From Ruegeria sp. Alg231-54 (GTDB lineage Bacteria > Pseudomonadota > Alphaproteobacteria > Rhodobacterales > Rhodobacteraceae), in NCBI RefSeq assembly GCF_900143525.1, contig NZ_FREZ01000018.1:1-55102 (forward strand): a stretch of DNA of 55,102 bases, written 5' to 3'. The translations under genes and the position numbers were made by a program. Position 1 is the stretch's first letter. Each line of letters begins with the position of its first letter. Under the pieces are notes generated by a model, which ran no database searches, had not been told where the DNA came from, and saw nothing but the letters and a program-made list of their open reading frames with translations. Shown piece by piece: positions 16,623 through 25,971 of the stretch.

Positions 16623-17765
16623 ATGACGGCAATCGCCATTACGGACACTCCGGTAGTCGGTGGTGTCGCGGATGTATTGCAACTGGTGACTGCACCAGTG
16701 CCAAGGCCGTCGCGCCATCAAGTTGCCATTCAGTTGGTCGCCTCTTCAATGCACGTGGACGAGGTTTATGCAGCCCAAGGCACGGCCTTGGGTCGGTTCT
16801 TTGGACCCAAAGATGTATCCGCTGCTTCCCCCTACCTTATGGGGTCCTCGGTATCAGGTGTCGTTGTTGCGGTTGGGCGGGAGGTGACACGATTTAAAGT
16901 CGGAGACGAAGTCATAGTCATTCCAAATGAGCGTGGCGATTCCGGGTCGTGGGCAACCTACAGATGCGTGGAGCAGAACTACGTGATGCTCAAACCTCCG
17001 ACATTGTCTCACGTCGAAGCGGCAGCGGCGACGCTTTCCGGATGCGTGGCCTGGGGGGCGATCAAAATCGCACAAGTCGAGGTGGGTGAACATTGTCTGG
17101 TCGTGGGAGCATCAGGTGCCATTGGATCACTGATGGTCCAGTTTCTTAAATCCAAGGGCGCACATGTCACCGGCGTTTGCAGTGGTGCCAACGCTGGTCT
17201 GGTGAACGCTTTGGGTGCTGATGACACAATCGACTACAAGCACACAGACTTTGGCGCACAAGGCAGGAGCACCTATGACAAAGTCTTTGATCTGGTAGGT
17301 GGCCGAGAGGTCGAGACCGCAGCCTACCGCACATTGAAACGCAAAGGCCGATTCATCACTATCGTTGGACCGGTTCGCCACATTGGTGAACGTAAACTGT
17401 CCTGGATCGAGTTACTTCTGGGCGTTGGTCACATCGTTTGGCGAAGCATTGCCTCAAGGGTCTGGGGCCCTCGGTATCAATTTGTCGCGTCCTTACCACG
17501 GCACAACGCCTATGCAGCAATGCTGAGCATCGCGAAACACAAAATTCGATCACCTATCGAGGCGGAAATTCCATTCGATCTGCTTGAAATTCAGGCCGCC
17601 ATCAAAACTCTGATGTCCCATCGGACAAGAGGCCGAATTGTCATCAACTTCGAGGCTGACAAGCAGCCAGGCCAAACAGCAATCCGTTCCAGTTCTGAAA
17701 TGCATCTGAGTGGTTCGTTTTGCCAAAACAACACACAAATCAATCAAGATATGGAAAGACTATGA
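16623..17765 (+). CDS. Zinc-independent MDR-family NADPH:quinone oxidoreductase-like protein
   Basis: This medium-chain dehydrogenase/reductase (380 residues from ATG 16623) reduces quinones or enones with NADPH. The substrate-binding N-terminal fold shows GSSVSGVVVAVGREVTRFKV and GDEVIV. The Rossmann nucleotide site is LVVGASGAIGSLMVQFLKSK, followed by GADDTIDYK and the late TRGRIVINF typical of the family. Zinc-binding cysteines of alcohol dehydrogenases are not evident. The start was chosen at MTAIAITDTP because earlier codons add unrelated sequence. The tail past VINF (about 40 residues) is unusually long. Its stop overlaps the next gene's ATG. It lies across the TetR operator from tetR. 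Confidence 0.82.
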   Translation: MTAIAITDTPVVGGVADVLQLVTAPVPRPSRHQVAIQLVASSMHVDEVYAAQGTALGRFFGPKDVSAASPYLMGSSVSGVVVAVGREVTRFKVGDEVIVIPNERGDSGSWATYRCVEQNYVMLKPPTLSHVEAAAATLSGCVAWGAIKIAQVEVGEHCLVVGASGAIGSLMVQFLKSKGAHVTGVCSGANAGLVNALGADDTIDYKHTDFGAQGRSTYDKVFDLVGGREVETAAYRTLKRKGRFITIVGPVRHIGERKLSWIELLLGVGHIVWRSIASRVWGPRYQFVASLPRHNAYAAMLSIAKHKIRSPIEAEIPFDLLEIQAAIKTLMSHRTRGRIVINFEADKQPGQTAIRSSSEMHLSGSFCQNNTQINQDMERL

Positions 17766-18259
17766 GAAGACGCCATAAATTCCCCGGTTCGAAAAACCCG
17801 GTCTCCTTTGATGCAAGTCGAAATCGAAGGTTCTCAATTCAACGCATTGCCTCCTCAGCTCAGTATGTGCGTTCAGTGTTCGTCGCGCTAACCTGTGGTG
17901 CCACTCTGAGCGGATGTGCCGCCAACATGGCAGCGACCGGCAGTGATGGCCCTGATCTGAGCGTCGTTAGCCAGGAGGCCACCCGGTTCAATGTTGAACG
18001 CCAGTTGGGCTCACCCGAGGATTTGCAGCAACAAGCCAATGGAGATTGGGTGGCTGTTTATGATGTTGAGCCCAGGACAAAACCAAACTTGGCCCGTGCG
18101 GCAGGCCACGGAACACTGGATCTATTTACCTTCGGGCTTTGGGAAGTTGTTGGTGGCCCGCTGGAGGTGGCACATGCGCGCCGGGTACTGGTCACCGCCC
18201 GATATGACCAATCTGGAAAACTGCTTCAAATGACCAGCAAACCCAAACCCATCCTCTAA
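17762..18259 (+). CDS. Predicted lipoprotein of unknown function
   Basis: This 165-residue protein has a long basic N-terminus followed by a hydrophobic stretch and lipobox (VFVALTCGATLSGCAAN, Cys at about residue 51). The mature part contains LWEVVGGPLEVAHARRVLVT, a pattern shared with small lipoproteins whose family I cannot name. The start ATG 17762 overlaps the oxidoreductase stop (ATGA), so translation is coupled. An internal start nearer the lipobox is possible since the signal peptide is unusually long. It probably belongs to the TetR-linked operon with the porin-like gene downstream. Confidence 0.7.
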   Translation: MRRRHKFPGSKNPVSFDASRNRRFSIQRIASSAQYVRSVFVALTCGATLSGCAANMAATGSDGPDLSVVSQEATRFNVERQLGSPEDLQQQANGDWVAVYDVEPRTKPNLARAAGHGTLDLFTFGLWEVVGGPLEVAHARRVLVTARYDQSGKLLQMTSKPKPIL

Positions 18260-18403
18260 TCACGACTTTGGATCACCGCTGAACTGAAACCGGAAAGCGG
18301 AGACTTCAATTCGCCCAATAACAGACGATCACTCGCGCTGGTGCATCAAGCATGGCCAGCGACCGGGTGCCTTGTCCAAACGAACAACAGAATGGACCTT
18401 AAA

Positions 18404-18907
18404 ATGAAAACTATCACAATGATCACACTGGCAGCCATGATGCCGACCCTGTCCTTGGCAGATGAAAGCTGGACCGGCTTCAATGCAGGTTTGCAGCTCT
18501 CAACAATCGATGTCTCCGAGGGCTCCAACGACAATGGGAATGCAACTCTGGGCCTTCACGCTGGTTATCTTCACGATTTTGACGGCTACGTAATCGGCAG
18601 TGAACTTACTTATGACGCGGGCGCTGAGGTTGCGGCAGGAGGGAAAGCCGAAAAAGTCGATACTGTACGCCTGAAGTTCAAAGGTGGGCACGTATTTGGC
18701 CGGACATACCTTTACGGCGTGGTTGGCTACGCAAACATCAATGGCGGATCCAAGAGCGAGGATGGCTATTCTGCGGGTGTTGGTGTGACCTATCGCGCAA
18801 CCGACAAGATATTGGTTGGTCTTGAATACCTGCGAGACACATATGACACGTCAGGTGATGACATCACGGCAGACTCTGTCGCGCTTCGGGTGTCTTATAA
18901 GTTCTAG
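18404..18907 (+). CDS. Small outer-membrane beta-barrel protein
   Basis: This 167-residue protein has a signal peptide (MKTITMITLAAMMPTLSLA) and alternating hydrophobic strands ending in the C-terminal signature VALRVSYKF, a terminal aromatic as needed for beta-barrel assembly. It resembles Opa/OmpA-like 8-stranded barrels (WTGFNAGLQLS, YGVVGYANINGG, GVGVTYRATDKILVGLEYLR). It is a paralogue of the protein at 26012-26551; both share 'DTxRLKxKxG' and 'YGVxGYxNI'. An upstream ATG (18392) would add four residues. A GC-rich hairpin follows the gene. Confidence 0.85.
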   Translation: MKTITMITLAAMMPTLSLADESWTGFNAGLQLSTIDVSEGSNDNGNATLGLHAGYLHDFDGYVIGSELTYDAGAEVAAGGKAEKVDTVRLKFKGGHVFGRTYLYGVVGYANINGGSKSEDGYSAGVGVTYRATDKILVGLEYLRDTYDTSGDDITADSVALRVSYKF

Positions 18908-18936
18908 CTGAAGCCCTTCGAGATTCTCAAAATAGC

Positions 18937-18962
18937 GGGGGACACTGCCGGCTAGGTCCCCC
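18937..18962 (+). terminator. Candidate hairpin terminator after the barrel gene
   Basis: GGGGGAC (18937-18943) pairs with GTCCCCC (18956-18962) around a 12-base loop, 30 bp after the stop codon. The following bases are A-rich rather than T-rich on the plus strand, so it is weak as an intrinsic terminator and may serve as an mRNA end stabiliser. Confidence 0.5.
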
Positions 18963-19089
18963 CAAAGAAATTCAACGTATAGTGAGTTTTTTGCGAGGCA
19001 TTTGGCAAGACAGGTTCGTATTCCGGTCGAAGTCTGCTTTGAATGGCAAAACTCCCTCTGTCAGAGTGGTGGGTCCTGGAGTTGAACAG

Positions 19090-19602
19090 ATGGACATAGC
19101 GCGATTTTCCGAACGCCTCATGGGCATGAAAGACGAGATTTGGCTGCGACATGCAAACCCCTGGTCTGTCTGGACCCGCGTGCTGACACCGTTACCTTTG
19201 CTAGCCTTAGCGATCTGGAGTCGGGAATGGATAGACCACTGGGCATGGGTCGCGGTGGGGGCAGTTCTGGTCTGGGTTTGGGTCAACCCACGCGCTTTTT
19301 CGCAACCCGAGACCTTCGACAGTTGGGCAGCGCAAGGCGTATTGGGCGAGCGTGTCTGGTTGCGAAACCGCGATAAGATCGCGGCTCATCACAATCGCGT
19401 CGCAAATGCGCTTGCCTTCGCCAGTGGTACGGGTCTGTTGCCGTTTGCTTACGGCCTTTGGGCGTTCGACCTGGGGTTCACATGCCTTGGCATTGTTGTG
19501 ATCTCGGGCAGCAAGATATGGTTTGTGGATCGCATGGCATGGGTCTGGAGCGATTTTCTACGCGATGGTGGGTCTATAGATGACTTAACAAACAGGCACT
19601 GA
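19090..19602 (+). CDS. DUF6653 family membrane protein
   Basis: This 170-residue inner-membrane protein matches the DUF6653 pattern: an N-terminal [19 protein letters not shown], two close hydrophobic helices ([34 protein letters not shown]), the conserved [16 protein letters not shown] segment and a second helix pair near the C-terminus. ATG 19090 was preferred because the 36 codons before it are not family-like. The function of the family is unknown. It stands alone; directly after its stop lies a cyclase gene fragment. Confidence 0.8.
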   Translation: MDIARFSERLMGMKDEIWLRHANPWSVWTRVLTPLPLLALAIWSREWIDHWAWVAVGAVLVWVWVNPRAFSQPETFDSWAAQGVLGERVWLRNRDKIAAHHNRVANALAFASGTGLLPFAYGLWAFDLGFTCLGIVVISGSKIWFVDRMAWVWSDFLRDGGSIDDLTNRH

Positions 19603-19645
19603 GATCCGATTACCTGACAGAAACAAGCTTCTCACAAAAGCAATA

Positions 19646-19875
19646 GGGCAGGTTAGCTACGGCAATATTGGCAGCCCCGGCAGGCTCGATTTCACAGTAT
19701 TGGGTGGTGCGGTCAATGTTGCGAGTAGGATTGAAGGCTTAATCAAATCAGTGGGACACAGAGTGCTGACGACAACCGCCATCGCAAAAGCCGCCCCAGA
19801 ACTTTTTCCAAATGCGGTGTCCATAATATCCGCGGCATTACGGGTGCAATCGAGTTGTTCCATCTTATCGAGTAA
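19646..19875 (+). pseudogene. C-terminal fragment of a class III cyclase gene, frameshifted
   Basis: The frame encodes [20 protein letters not shown] followed by [12 protein letters not shown], the substrate Asp and Asn/Arg portion of a class III cyclase. It then runs through [15 protein letters not shown]. Near 19820 the match shifts frame: [14 protein letters not shown] in the next frame ends at TAA 19873-19875, as expected for a cyclase C-terminus. The first half of the catalytic domain is absent. It is a decayed remnant between the DUF6653 gene and the convergent intact cyclase, not simply a copy of that cyclase. Confidence 0.75.
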
Positions 19876-19891
19876 GGTCGGACACTCGACG

Positions 19892-21298
19892 TCATGACTT
19901 TGGCAGATAGGCCCAGACACTTATCTTTCCACGCCTGCCCCTTAAGACATGCTCCCCGGCAGGCTCCAATTTTTCAACCAATGATTTACCAGGATCGTCG
20001 GTCGGATGTATCGCCTGAATCACGGAATCGCTGGCCACCAATGAGCATTCAAGCGTTCTCGTAAGTTGCTCAAGCCTGCTTGCGACGTTCACTGTGTCAC
20101 CAATAACGCTGTATTCGAGGCGACGTTGATTTCCGATGTCACCAGAAACAACAGGCCCGTAGTGGATACCAATCCCGATACGCACCTGAGGAAGCCCCGC
20201 AGCCTTTCTTTCGCGGTTCCAATCATCCAATGAATCTAGCATGTCAAATGCGCATTGAAGCGCGTCTCTGGCATCTTGCCCACCAGGTTCCGGCGTACCG
20301 AAAGTCGCCATAAGCCCGTCGCCGAGATACTTATCAAGTGTCCCGCCGTTCTCAAAAACTGCCTTACCCAGACGATCATGATACCTTCGCAGGAAAGAAA
20401 CGACCTCTGCAGGCGTGTCGTTCTCGCACATCGTCGTGAATCCAATGATATCGACGAACATGACTGCGACTTCTTGTTCACGTGCTTCTCCCAAATTATC
20501 TTCAGAACTCGCGAGACGATCCACGACGTTTGGCGAGAAATAGCGAGCAAGATTGGTGCGTGACCTTTCCGAGCGAATTCGGCTTTCGACGAGCCAACGT
20601 GACCGGCGTACCAATGCTGCAAGGCCTGCGGTCACCAGCAAGCATACGAGTATTTCTTGCACCCAAAACCCAAGAAAAATGAAGTTGGGATCAGAACGAG
20701 CCAGCAACAAATCCTCAATCGTTCGCTCGGTTAAATCAAGGTTTGTGAAGGCGCCGGGCTGGTTCACAAACCAGACCAGCATTCCTGTGCGCGCAGCAAC
20801 AATACATAGACCACACCAGAGAACCAGACTTGGGCGGAAGCTGAATGCAGCCTGCATCAGGAACAAATAGAAATAGGTAAACTGGCTTCCATTCATCAGG
20901 ATCGCAGGTGGTAAGTCGTGCTCGGTAAAAGGGTTCTGAATACTGGAGATGAGGGCCAGCAAAGCACAGTCGACCGCCACGAAGGCATATTTCAGTACCC
21001 TGGCGTGCGTGCTATACTTCGCGAAATAGAATTGCATGATGCCTAGGATCGCGAATACAGCAACTTGGGACACATCGTAGAGAAAGCTAATCCCGCGGCT
21101 TTGTGTGTCGACCGCAACCCAGAGCAAAACGATACATAGCGCGAAGGTTCGAACCTTCGCGGCGAGCATGAGGCCGTTTCGTTCAGCTTCGTCAAAACTG
21201 TCTTCACTGCGACGAGCAAGCCTGTCGTCGAGCCGTACTTCAACTGAGTGATCAACCGTTTCGGATTTCAGAAGGCGCGCCAAACCCGTTTCCTCCAA
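19892..21298 (-). CDS. Membrane-bound class III adenylate/guanylate cyclase
   Basis: This 468-residue cyclase has a membrane domain of about six helices (residues ~48-230, including [51 protein letters not shown] and [16 protein letters not shown]). A short linker ([20 protein letters not shown]) leads to the catalytic domain. Motifs are MFVDIIGFT (metal), [14 protein letters not shown] (metal), [19 protein letters not shown] (substrate/transition state). Glu replaces the Asp more often seen before 'xSVIG'. The membrane part probably senses or anchors. It is transcribed alone on the minus strand. An effector such as a CRP-like protein is not in the window. Confidence 0.88.
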   Translation of the reverse strand: MEETGLARLLKSETVDHSVEVRLDDRLARRSEDSFDEAERNGLMLAAKVRTFALCIVLLWVAVDTQSRGISFLYDVSQVAVFAILGIMQFYFAKYSTHARVLKYAFVAVDCALLALISSIQNPFTEHDLPPAILMNGSQFTYFYLFLMQAAFSFRPSLVLWCGLCIVAARTGMLVWFVNQPGAFTNLDLTERTIEDLLLARSDPNFIFLGFWVQEILVCLLVTAGLAALVRRSRWLVESRIRSERSRTNLARYFSPNVVDRLASSEDNLGEAREQEVAVMFVDIIGFTTMCENDTPAEVVSFLRRYHDRLGKAVFENGGTLDKYLGDGLMATFGTPEPGGQDARDALQCAFDMLDSLDDWNRERKAAGLPQVRIGIGIHYGPVVSGDIGNQRRLEYSVIGDTVNVASRLEQLTRTLECSLVASDSVIQAIHPTDDPGKSLVEKLEPAGEHVLRGRRGKISVWAYLPKS

Positions 21299-21414
21299 TC
21301 GCGAACAGCTTAGCGGTCTTTAGCTGGGTCTAGAAGTTGCGTAGTACCGTCGAATTGGCGTCGAGGTCAGTCATCACAAGACAAAATGGCATGTTCTTAG
21401 AAACGCTACTGGTT

Positions 21415-21807
21415 TCAAGCGCCCCTGGAAAGCGCAATTGCAATAGCCAGCCAGAATCCCGAGCGTATGGTCATCGCTCCAACAGTTCGCCACTCAAAGG
21501 GCGTTCCACCAAGCGCCATTGTTACCAAAACCAAGAACACGAGAGCTGTGCAAATGCCGATTGCCCAAGCAATTCGCCGCGCCCATACTGCGGATTTATA
21601 AAGTGCGACAGCACCAACAACATAAACGAACCCCGCGAGGAAATTGAACCAAAGCACTATTGGCACCGTGTCCCCGGCTGCGGATTTTGCGGCTGAGCCG
21701 CCAAACAATACCATCCCCCCGGAAAAAATGGTCAGGAGACCAAAGAGTGCAGCGATTATTGCGACCGGGCGAACCCAAGGTGGGGATTGAGCTATCATTC
21801 TTGTCAC
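21415..21807 (-). CDS. Small four-helix membrane protein, unknown function
   Basis: This 130-residue protein has four predicted membrane helices (VAIIAALFGLLTIFSGGMVL, IVLWFNFLAGFVYVVGAVAL, IAWAIGICTALVFLVLVTM, SGFWLAIAIALS). A short Trp-containing loop (YKSAVWARRIAW) lies between helices 2 and 3. The start could be ATG 21807 or the in-frame ATG three codons later. I cannot assign a family. It lies upstream of the membrane cyclase on the same strand but is separated from it by 116 bp. Confidence 0.65.
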   Translation of the reverse strand: MTRMIAQSPPWVRPVAIIAALFGLLTIFSGGMVLFGGSAAKSAAGDTVPIVLWFNFLAGFVYVVGAVALYKSAVWARRIAWAIGICTALVFLVLVTMALGGTPFEWRTVGAMTIRSGFWLAIAIALSRGA

Positions 21808-22162
21808 GGAAGTTCGGTTGCGTAATGCGACGCAATCATCCTACTTCATCGCACGGCTCACAGCTTGATCAATGTCAATATGCTCACTCAGCCATTTGAT
21901 TGTGTCTGAAAGAATGATCTCTCATACCCTTTCAGCCACACTCAGAATTTTTCTATGGGTAGTTTTTTCGAGATGGAAAAGACCCAAACCTGCCGGATCG
22001 ACAAATCTGGACCAAGTTTCTACAGATCACATACGTTGCCTATTCCGGTTTACGGGCGGACGCTTCCTGAACCACACCTATGGGTCAAGACGCTTGGCGA
22101 AAGCTGCGTCATATAATGGAAACTCGTTCCAAGAGGTCGACGGTACAAGTCTCATACGCAAT
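21808..22162. other. Intergenic region without a supported gene
   Basis: About 355 bp between two minus-strand genes. Plus-strand frames here are short and lack motifs or ribosome sites. It presumably carries the promoter of the small membrane protein gene. Confidence 0.45.
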
Positions 22163-23998
22163 TCAAGCGTCCAGCCCTGCAAGCTTGAGCCCATTTTGTA
22201 GTTTGTCGATCAGGTCCTTGGGCATGTCGCGCGCACGGAACGGGGCCAGTGGGTCCTTGACTGCGTCAGGAAAATCCTTGCGTAGCTCATTGGCCAAATC
22301 TCTCGCTGCATCCAATTCGCCATTTAAGGCCAAAGCCGCGGCGGTGGATGTCATGTTCATGGGGCGACGCGCGCCGCCCATGCCGGCTATTACAGCCAAA
22401 GCTTCATCGTAGTCGCCCCGCACGATTGCATGAAGGTGAAAAGCATTGCCATAACCTGGATGAAGCTGGGGATTGAGTTCCCGCGCCCGGGTGATCCAGG
22501 CTTCACCGGCCTCCCATTCTCCTGAATATGCCAAAAATATCCCCAAATCGGCCAAAATCCATGAGTCGTTAGGATTGAGCTCGATTGCGCGTTGCGCGTA
22601 GTTTCGGAAGATATCTGTGCTCTCCCCGACCATACGGCTATGGATTGCCAATGCATAATACGCATCCGGGTTGTCCCGGTCGGCGTCGAGAGCGTTGTTG
22701 GCGGCTCGGAGCGCCTTCTCAGACCAGTCCGGCGGTGTATCCATTTGGCGCTTTTTTGATTCCAAGTAATTGTAAGCGAGCCGTGACCAAGCCAGTGAGT
22801 AATCAGGCTCTGTCTCAACCGTGCGCAGCAGACAATCGCGTGCAATTCGATGATCCTCAATGGTGAATGTTTGATAGAACCAAAACGACAAGAACACGCA
22901 TTCATAAGCATCAAGACTGTCTGGCGCCTTATTCCTGATCTCCTGTGCAATGGCTGATTTGAACAGCGGCGCATCGCTGGACCCAATGGCCGACGCAACC
23001 TTGCGGGCAATGTCGAGTTGGACTTCAAGCAACCGTTCCGCATTCAAGTCGACATCGAAGGGTCCAGGCGATGTTAACTGACGGCAGCTTTTTGCATCGG
23101 TCAGAGTGGTCGTGACCCGAAGCTGATCGGCCGAGCGTTGCACCGTACCTCGCAGGATAAAGTCTGCACCAAGCTTTTCACGCAGATTTTCGCAGCCTGT
23201 GTCGTCACGGAAGGCCAACATAGCTTCGGGCGCGATGACAAAAAGGTTGGAAAACCTGGCAAGCAAGGCATTGATATCCCGGCTCAGCCCATCGCTGAAA
23301 TATGTGTCACCGGGCTCAGCGCTGAGATTTTTGAAAGGCACCAGCGCGATCCGAGCACCTGTTGGAAGCTTCGAAGCGCTTGGCAATGTATGGCTATACC
23401 AAAACGCCGCAATCGCAAGTGTTGCAACCAAGGCAATTGCAGCTGCCCAGCGGCCGTATTTCGGTTGCGTTCGAATGGACCGGGCAGCTGTAGCCGGCCA
23501 TACAAAAACCTCTAGTAGTGTAGGTATGTTTTTCAGACCTTTCAGCCCCGCACTGGCGAAACCTTCATCCAGCTTTCCAGCGATTTGCTCGGCCACCTGG
23601 CGGGAAATGCAAATGCCGCCAGGTGGCGCCAACGTTTCGAGCCGGGCGGCGACGTTCACTCCATCACCAAGAAGATTGTCTCCGTCGCTGACCACATCGC
23701 CCAGATTAACCCCAATCCGGAAGACCATTCGTGAGCTTTCAGACAAGTCAGCGTTCTGTGTGGTCAGGCGGTGCTGAATCTTCAGCGCGGTTCGGACGGC
23801 GGCGACAGAGCTATGAAACTCTGCCAATACGCTGTCGCCAGCGCTGCCAAATATTCGCCCGCCGGCGGATTCAACCAAACCGTCAATGATCGTCCTACAG
23901 GTGGCGAGCGTCGCAAGCGTGGCTTCCTCATCATCCCGCATCATCCGTGAATAACCGACGACGTCCGCCGCAAGTATGGCCACTAGCTTTCGTTCCAT
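22163..23998 (-). CDS. Cyclase-domain protein with TolB-like and TPR region
   Basis: This 611-residue protein is of a type abundant in Rhizobiales and Rhodobacterales. It has an N-terminal class III cyclase homology domain (LAILAADVVGYSRMM, GSAGDSVLAEF, FRIGVNLGDVV, GDGVNVAARLE), one membrane helix near residue 190 (AAAIALVATLAIAAFWYSHT) and a periplasmic TolB-N-like segment (ARIALVPFKNLSAEPGDTYF, SDGLSRDI). A set of TPR-like helices runs to the end (AWSRLAYNYLE, NPDAYYALAIHSRM, NDSWILADLGIFLAYSGEWE). ATG 23998 (MERKLVAILAAD) fits the family start better than an ATG ten codons upstream. Cyclase activity of this subtype is often uncertain. Confidence 0.87.
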   Translation of the reverse strand: MERKLVAILAADVVGYSRMMRDDEEATLATLATCRTIIDGLVESAGGRIFGSAGDSVLAEFHSSVAAVRTALKIQHRLTTQNADLSESSRMVFRIGVNLGDVVSDGDNLLGDGVNVAARLETLAPPGGICISRQVAEQIAGKLDEGFASAGLKGLKNIPTLLEVFVWPATAARSIRTQPKYGRWAAAIALVATLAIAAFWYSHTLPSASKLPTGARIALVPFKNLSAEPGDTYFSDGLSRDINALLARFSNLFVIAPEAMLAFRDDTGCENLREKLGADFILRGTVQRSADQLRVTTTLTDAKSCRQLTSPGPFDVDLNAERLLEVQLDIARKVASAIGSSDAPLFKSAIAQEIRNKAPDSLDAYECVFLSFWFYQTFTIEDHRIARDCLLRTVETEPDYSLAWSRLAYNYLESKKRQMDTPPDWSEKALRAANNALDADRDNPDAYYALAIHSRMVGESTDIFRNYAQRAIELNPNDSWILADLGIFLAYSGEWEAGEAWITRARELNPQLHPGYGNAFHLHAIVRGDYDEALAVIAGMGGARRPMNMTSTAAALALNGELDAARDLANELRKDFPDAVKDPLAPFRARDMPKDLIDKLQNGLKLAGLDA

Positions 23999-24028
23999 AC
24001 AGCGCCCCTTTGTTGCCGACCCTAGCAT

Positions 24029-24540
24029 CGTTTGCGTATCTTCGCCAAACCGTCCGGTTTTGCGGACGGACGAATTTTGGAGAGAATTTCAGGTAGGTTA
24101 TTTTATCTGTTTGGGGTTAAGTGAGCTATCGAGTGCCTCCCAAACCGAGTGCAGATTGTCGTAATTCTGCGCTTTGGTCTTGATTTAATTTGTGAAAACG
24201 CCGAGGCGTCCCCTAGTGGATTGGGCTTCGCGCGGCGGATGTCTTTTGCGACCTTCTCGCCGTGACCCTGCTTGGTTCCGGGTTCCTTTCTCATCTCCAC
24301 TCCTTGGCGGTTACGATGAGCCAGAAACCCCTCTCATCGACTCGAGTGTTTTCGTCCACTCGTCGAACGACAAGTCGATGGTGATTAGTTGGATGTGTAT
24401 TGGCGTCGTTAATTTGCCAATCGATCAAGGCATGCTTCTTGCTATTGCCATTCGAGCTTTGCCTGGATTCCAACCGGCAAACTGTGAAGTAAAGATGCGC
24501 CCCATGCCAGGTGTTTAGTCCTGGCATCCTTCTGATCAGA
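24029..24540. other. Intergenic region with IS remnant
   Basis: About 510 bp between two minus-strand genes. Apart from the short transposase-like fragment at 24229-24300, no gene is supported. Frames open on both strands here look like decayed DNA. Confidence 0.45.
24229..24300 (-). pseudogene. Short remnant of an IS3-family transposase orfA (5' end)
   Basis: The minus-strand frame reads EPGTKQGHGEKVAKDIRRA. I recognise this as the N-terminus of a widespread alphaproteobacterial IS3-family OrfA, where it normally continues TRKxYSAEEKIRIVL. Here the match stops after RRA, so only about 24 codons remain. It is a different element from the IS copies at the window ends. Confidence 0.5.
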
Positions 24541-25020
24541 TCAATCTGAAGTGTCGATTTCGCCATACCCCGAAATCATGACGTCGTTGATTGTGCTCTG
24601 AACTTCGAAGTAGGCACGGATTTCCTCTTCTGTGAAACGTTCAACAAACTGCGCCATACGAGCCATCTCGGTCGCGCGTATAGTTTCGATCACCGCTTTG
24701 CTCTGTTCTGTGAGGCGATAGAAATTGGAGGTTCGGTGCTGAGGATTTGGGATACTTTTTAGGAGCCCCCGTGCAACAAGATCTTTTAGCAAGCGCCCGA
24801 CCAGCTGTCGCTTTACCTGTAAAATCTGAGTAATTTCAGGCGCTGTTGCCTGTTGAACCGCCAACAAAACCTCAAGAATGGCACGCTCTCCGACACTAAT
24901 GCCTGTGCCGTCCAGGTCTGCTTCAACCCGCGCAGTGATGTTGCGCAGCAAAGGCCGCGTCAACTGTATCCCGGCATACAGCATCTCAGCAGGTGACATT
25001 TTGTCGGTGTCAGTTGCCAT
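24541..25020 (-). CDS. MarR-family transcriptional regulator
   Basis: This 159-residue winged-helix regulator has the MarR core: AILEVLLAVQQATAPEITQI, the recognition helix region QVKRQLVGRLLKDLVARGLL and the wing IPNPQHRTSNFYRLTEQ. Flanking helices form the dimer interface. Its ATG is 25 bp from a perfect 15-bp palindrome in the divergent promoter shared with the acetyltransferase gene. The same palindrome stands before the DUF1992 gene at 27415, so a small regulon is suggested. The ligand is unknown. Confidence 0.9.
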   Translation of the reverse strand: MATDTDKMSPAEMLYAGIQLTRPLLRNITARVEADLDGTGISVGERAILEVLLAVQQATAPEITQILQVKRQLVGRLLKDLVARGLLKSIPNPQHRTSNFYRLTEQSKAVIETIRATEMARMAQFVERFTEEEIRAYFEVQSTINDVMISGYGEIDTSD

Positions 25021-25044
25021 TTGCGGGCTTCCTTTGCATTATTC

Positions 25045-25059
25045 GTCAACTGAGTTGAC
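25045..25059. promoter_or_regulatory. Predicted MarR operator, divergent marR/acetyltransferase promoter
   Basis: GTCAACTGAGTTGAC is a perfect 7+1+7 palindrome flanked by AT-rich sequence (ATTATTC / AATATTATT). It lies between the marR start (25020) and the acetyltransferase start (25123). An identical 15-mer occurs at 27792-27806. Autoregulation and control of the divergent gene are inferred. Confidence 0.78.
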
Positions 25060-25122
25060 AATATTATTCTAGCGACCTATGTACCCGACACGGCCCCAAA
25101 ACTCCAGCGGCGGAACCAACTG

Positions 25123-25803
25123 ATGCCTGATGATAAGCGTGTAACACTGCCAGATCCAAGATCCCGGAACCCGCTTGTGTTTCCGGATGGCACTCATGAT
25201 CCCGCGACAGTGTTTTTGTCGGAGGTCATAGATCATCCAAATATCGATGTCGGTGACTGGACATACTACAATGATCGCAACCTGCCGGACGACTATGCTG
25301 AAACCTTGGCACCTTACCTATATCCGGGAGCACCGGAGAGGTTAAATATTGGTCGTTTCTGTCAAATTGCTCAGGGTGTGCAGTTCATTACTGCTACTGC
25401 TAATCATCCGATGACGGGTATCTCAACATTTCCATTCGCCGTCTTTTATCGTGAACGGATAGGAGGCTACCGGGATTCTTTGCCAAGAGGTCGAGACACC
25501 AAAATTGGTCACGATTGCTGGATAGGCAGAGAAGCCGTGTTGATGCCCGGTGCAGAACTTGGATGTGGTGTAGTCGTTGCTGCAAGGGCAGTGGTTCGTG
25601 GCAAAATACCAGACTTTGCAGTCGTTGCTGGAAACCCGGCAAAGGTCATTCGGATGCGGTTTGAACCGCCGGAAATTTCTAAACTCCTCGAGATCGCCTG
25701 GTGGTATTGGACTCCGGAGAAGATCGCAAAAAACCTGCATTTGATTGAGCAGGGCGATGTCGCTGCTTTGACAAGATGCAACGAAGATAGAGCTCTAGAG
25801 TAA
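25123..25803 (+). CDS. CatB/Vat-type O-acetyltransferase (left-handed beta-helix)
   Basis: This 226-residue hexapeptide-repeat acetyltransferase is of the xenobiotic acyltransferase type. It shows the conserved start LSEVIDHPNIDVGDWTYYND, the loop catalytic His region TATANHPMTGISTFPF, and the hexapeptide coil IGHDCWIGREAVLMPGAELG ending AGNPAKVIRMRF. The usual C-terminal segment (WWYWTPEKIAKN) is present. Family members acetylate chloramphenicol or streptogramins, but many act on sugars or unknown alcohols. It is divergent from marR over the palindrome, so probably MarR-controlled. Confidence 0.87.
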   Translation: MPDDKRVTLPDPRSRNPLVFPDGTHDPATVFLSEVIDHPNIDVGDWTYYNDRNLPDDYAETLAPYLYPGAPERLNIGRFCQIAQGVQFITATANHPMTGISTFPFAVFYRERIGGYRDSLPRGRDTKIGHDCWIGREAVLMPGAELGCGVVVAARAVVRGKIPDFAVVAGNPAKVIRMRFEPPEISKLLEIAWWYWTPEKIAKNLHLIEQGDVAALTRCNEDRALE

Positions 25804-25971
25804 AAGCCACTTCCGCTTAGTTCAGGCAATTTAACTCCAGTTCAACTACGCAGAAATGGTGCTGCATTCTTGCGGGTTTCGACCCGTTACAGATCAGTGT
25901 TGCCTGAAGCTGGGCCAATCCGAAGGGCGCTTGCGCCAACAACCCTCACAAACATTTTGACCACCAAAAGC

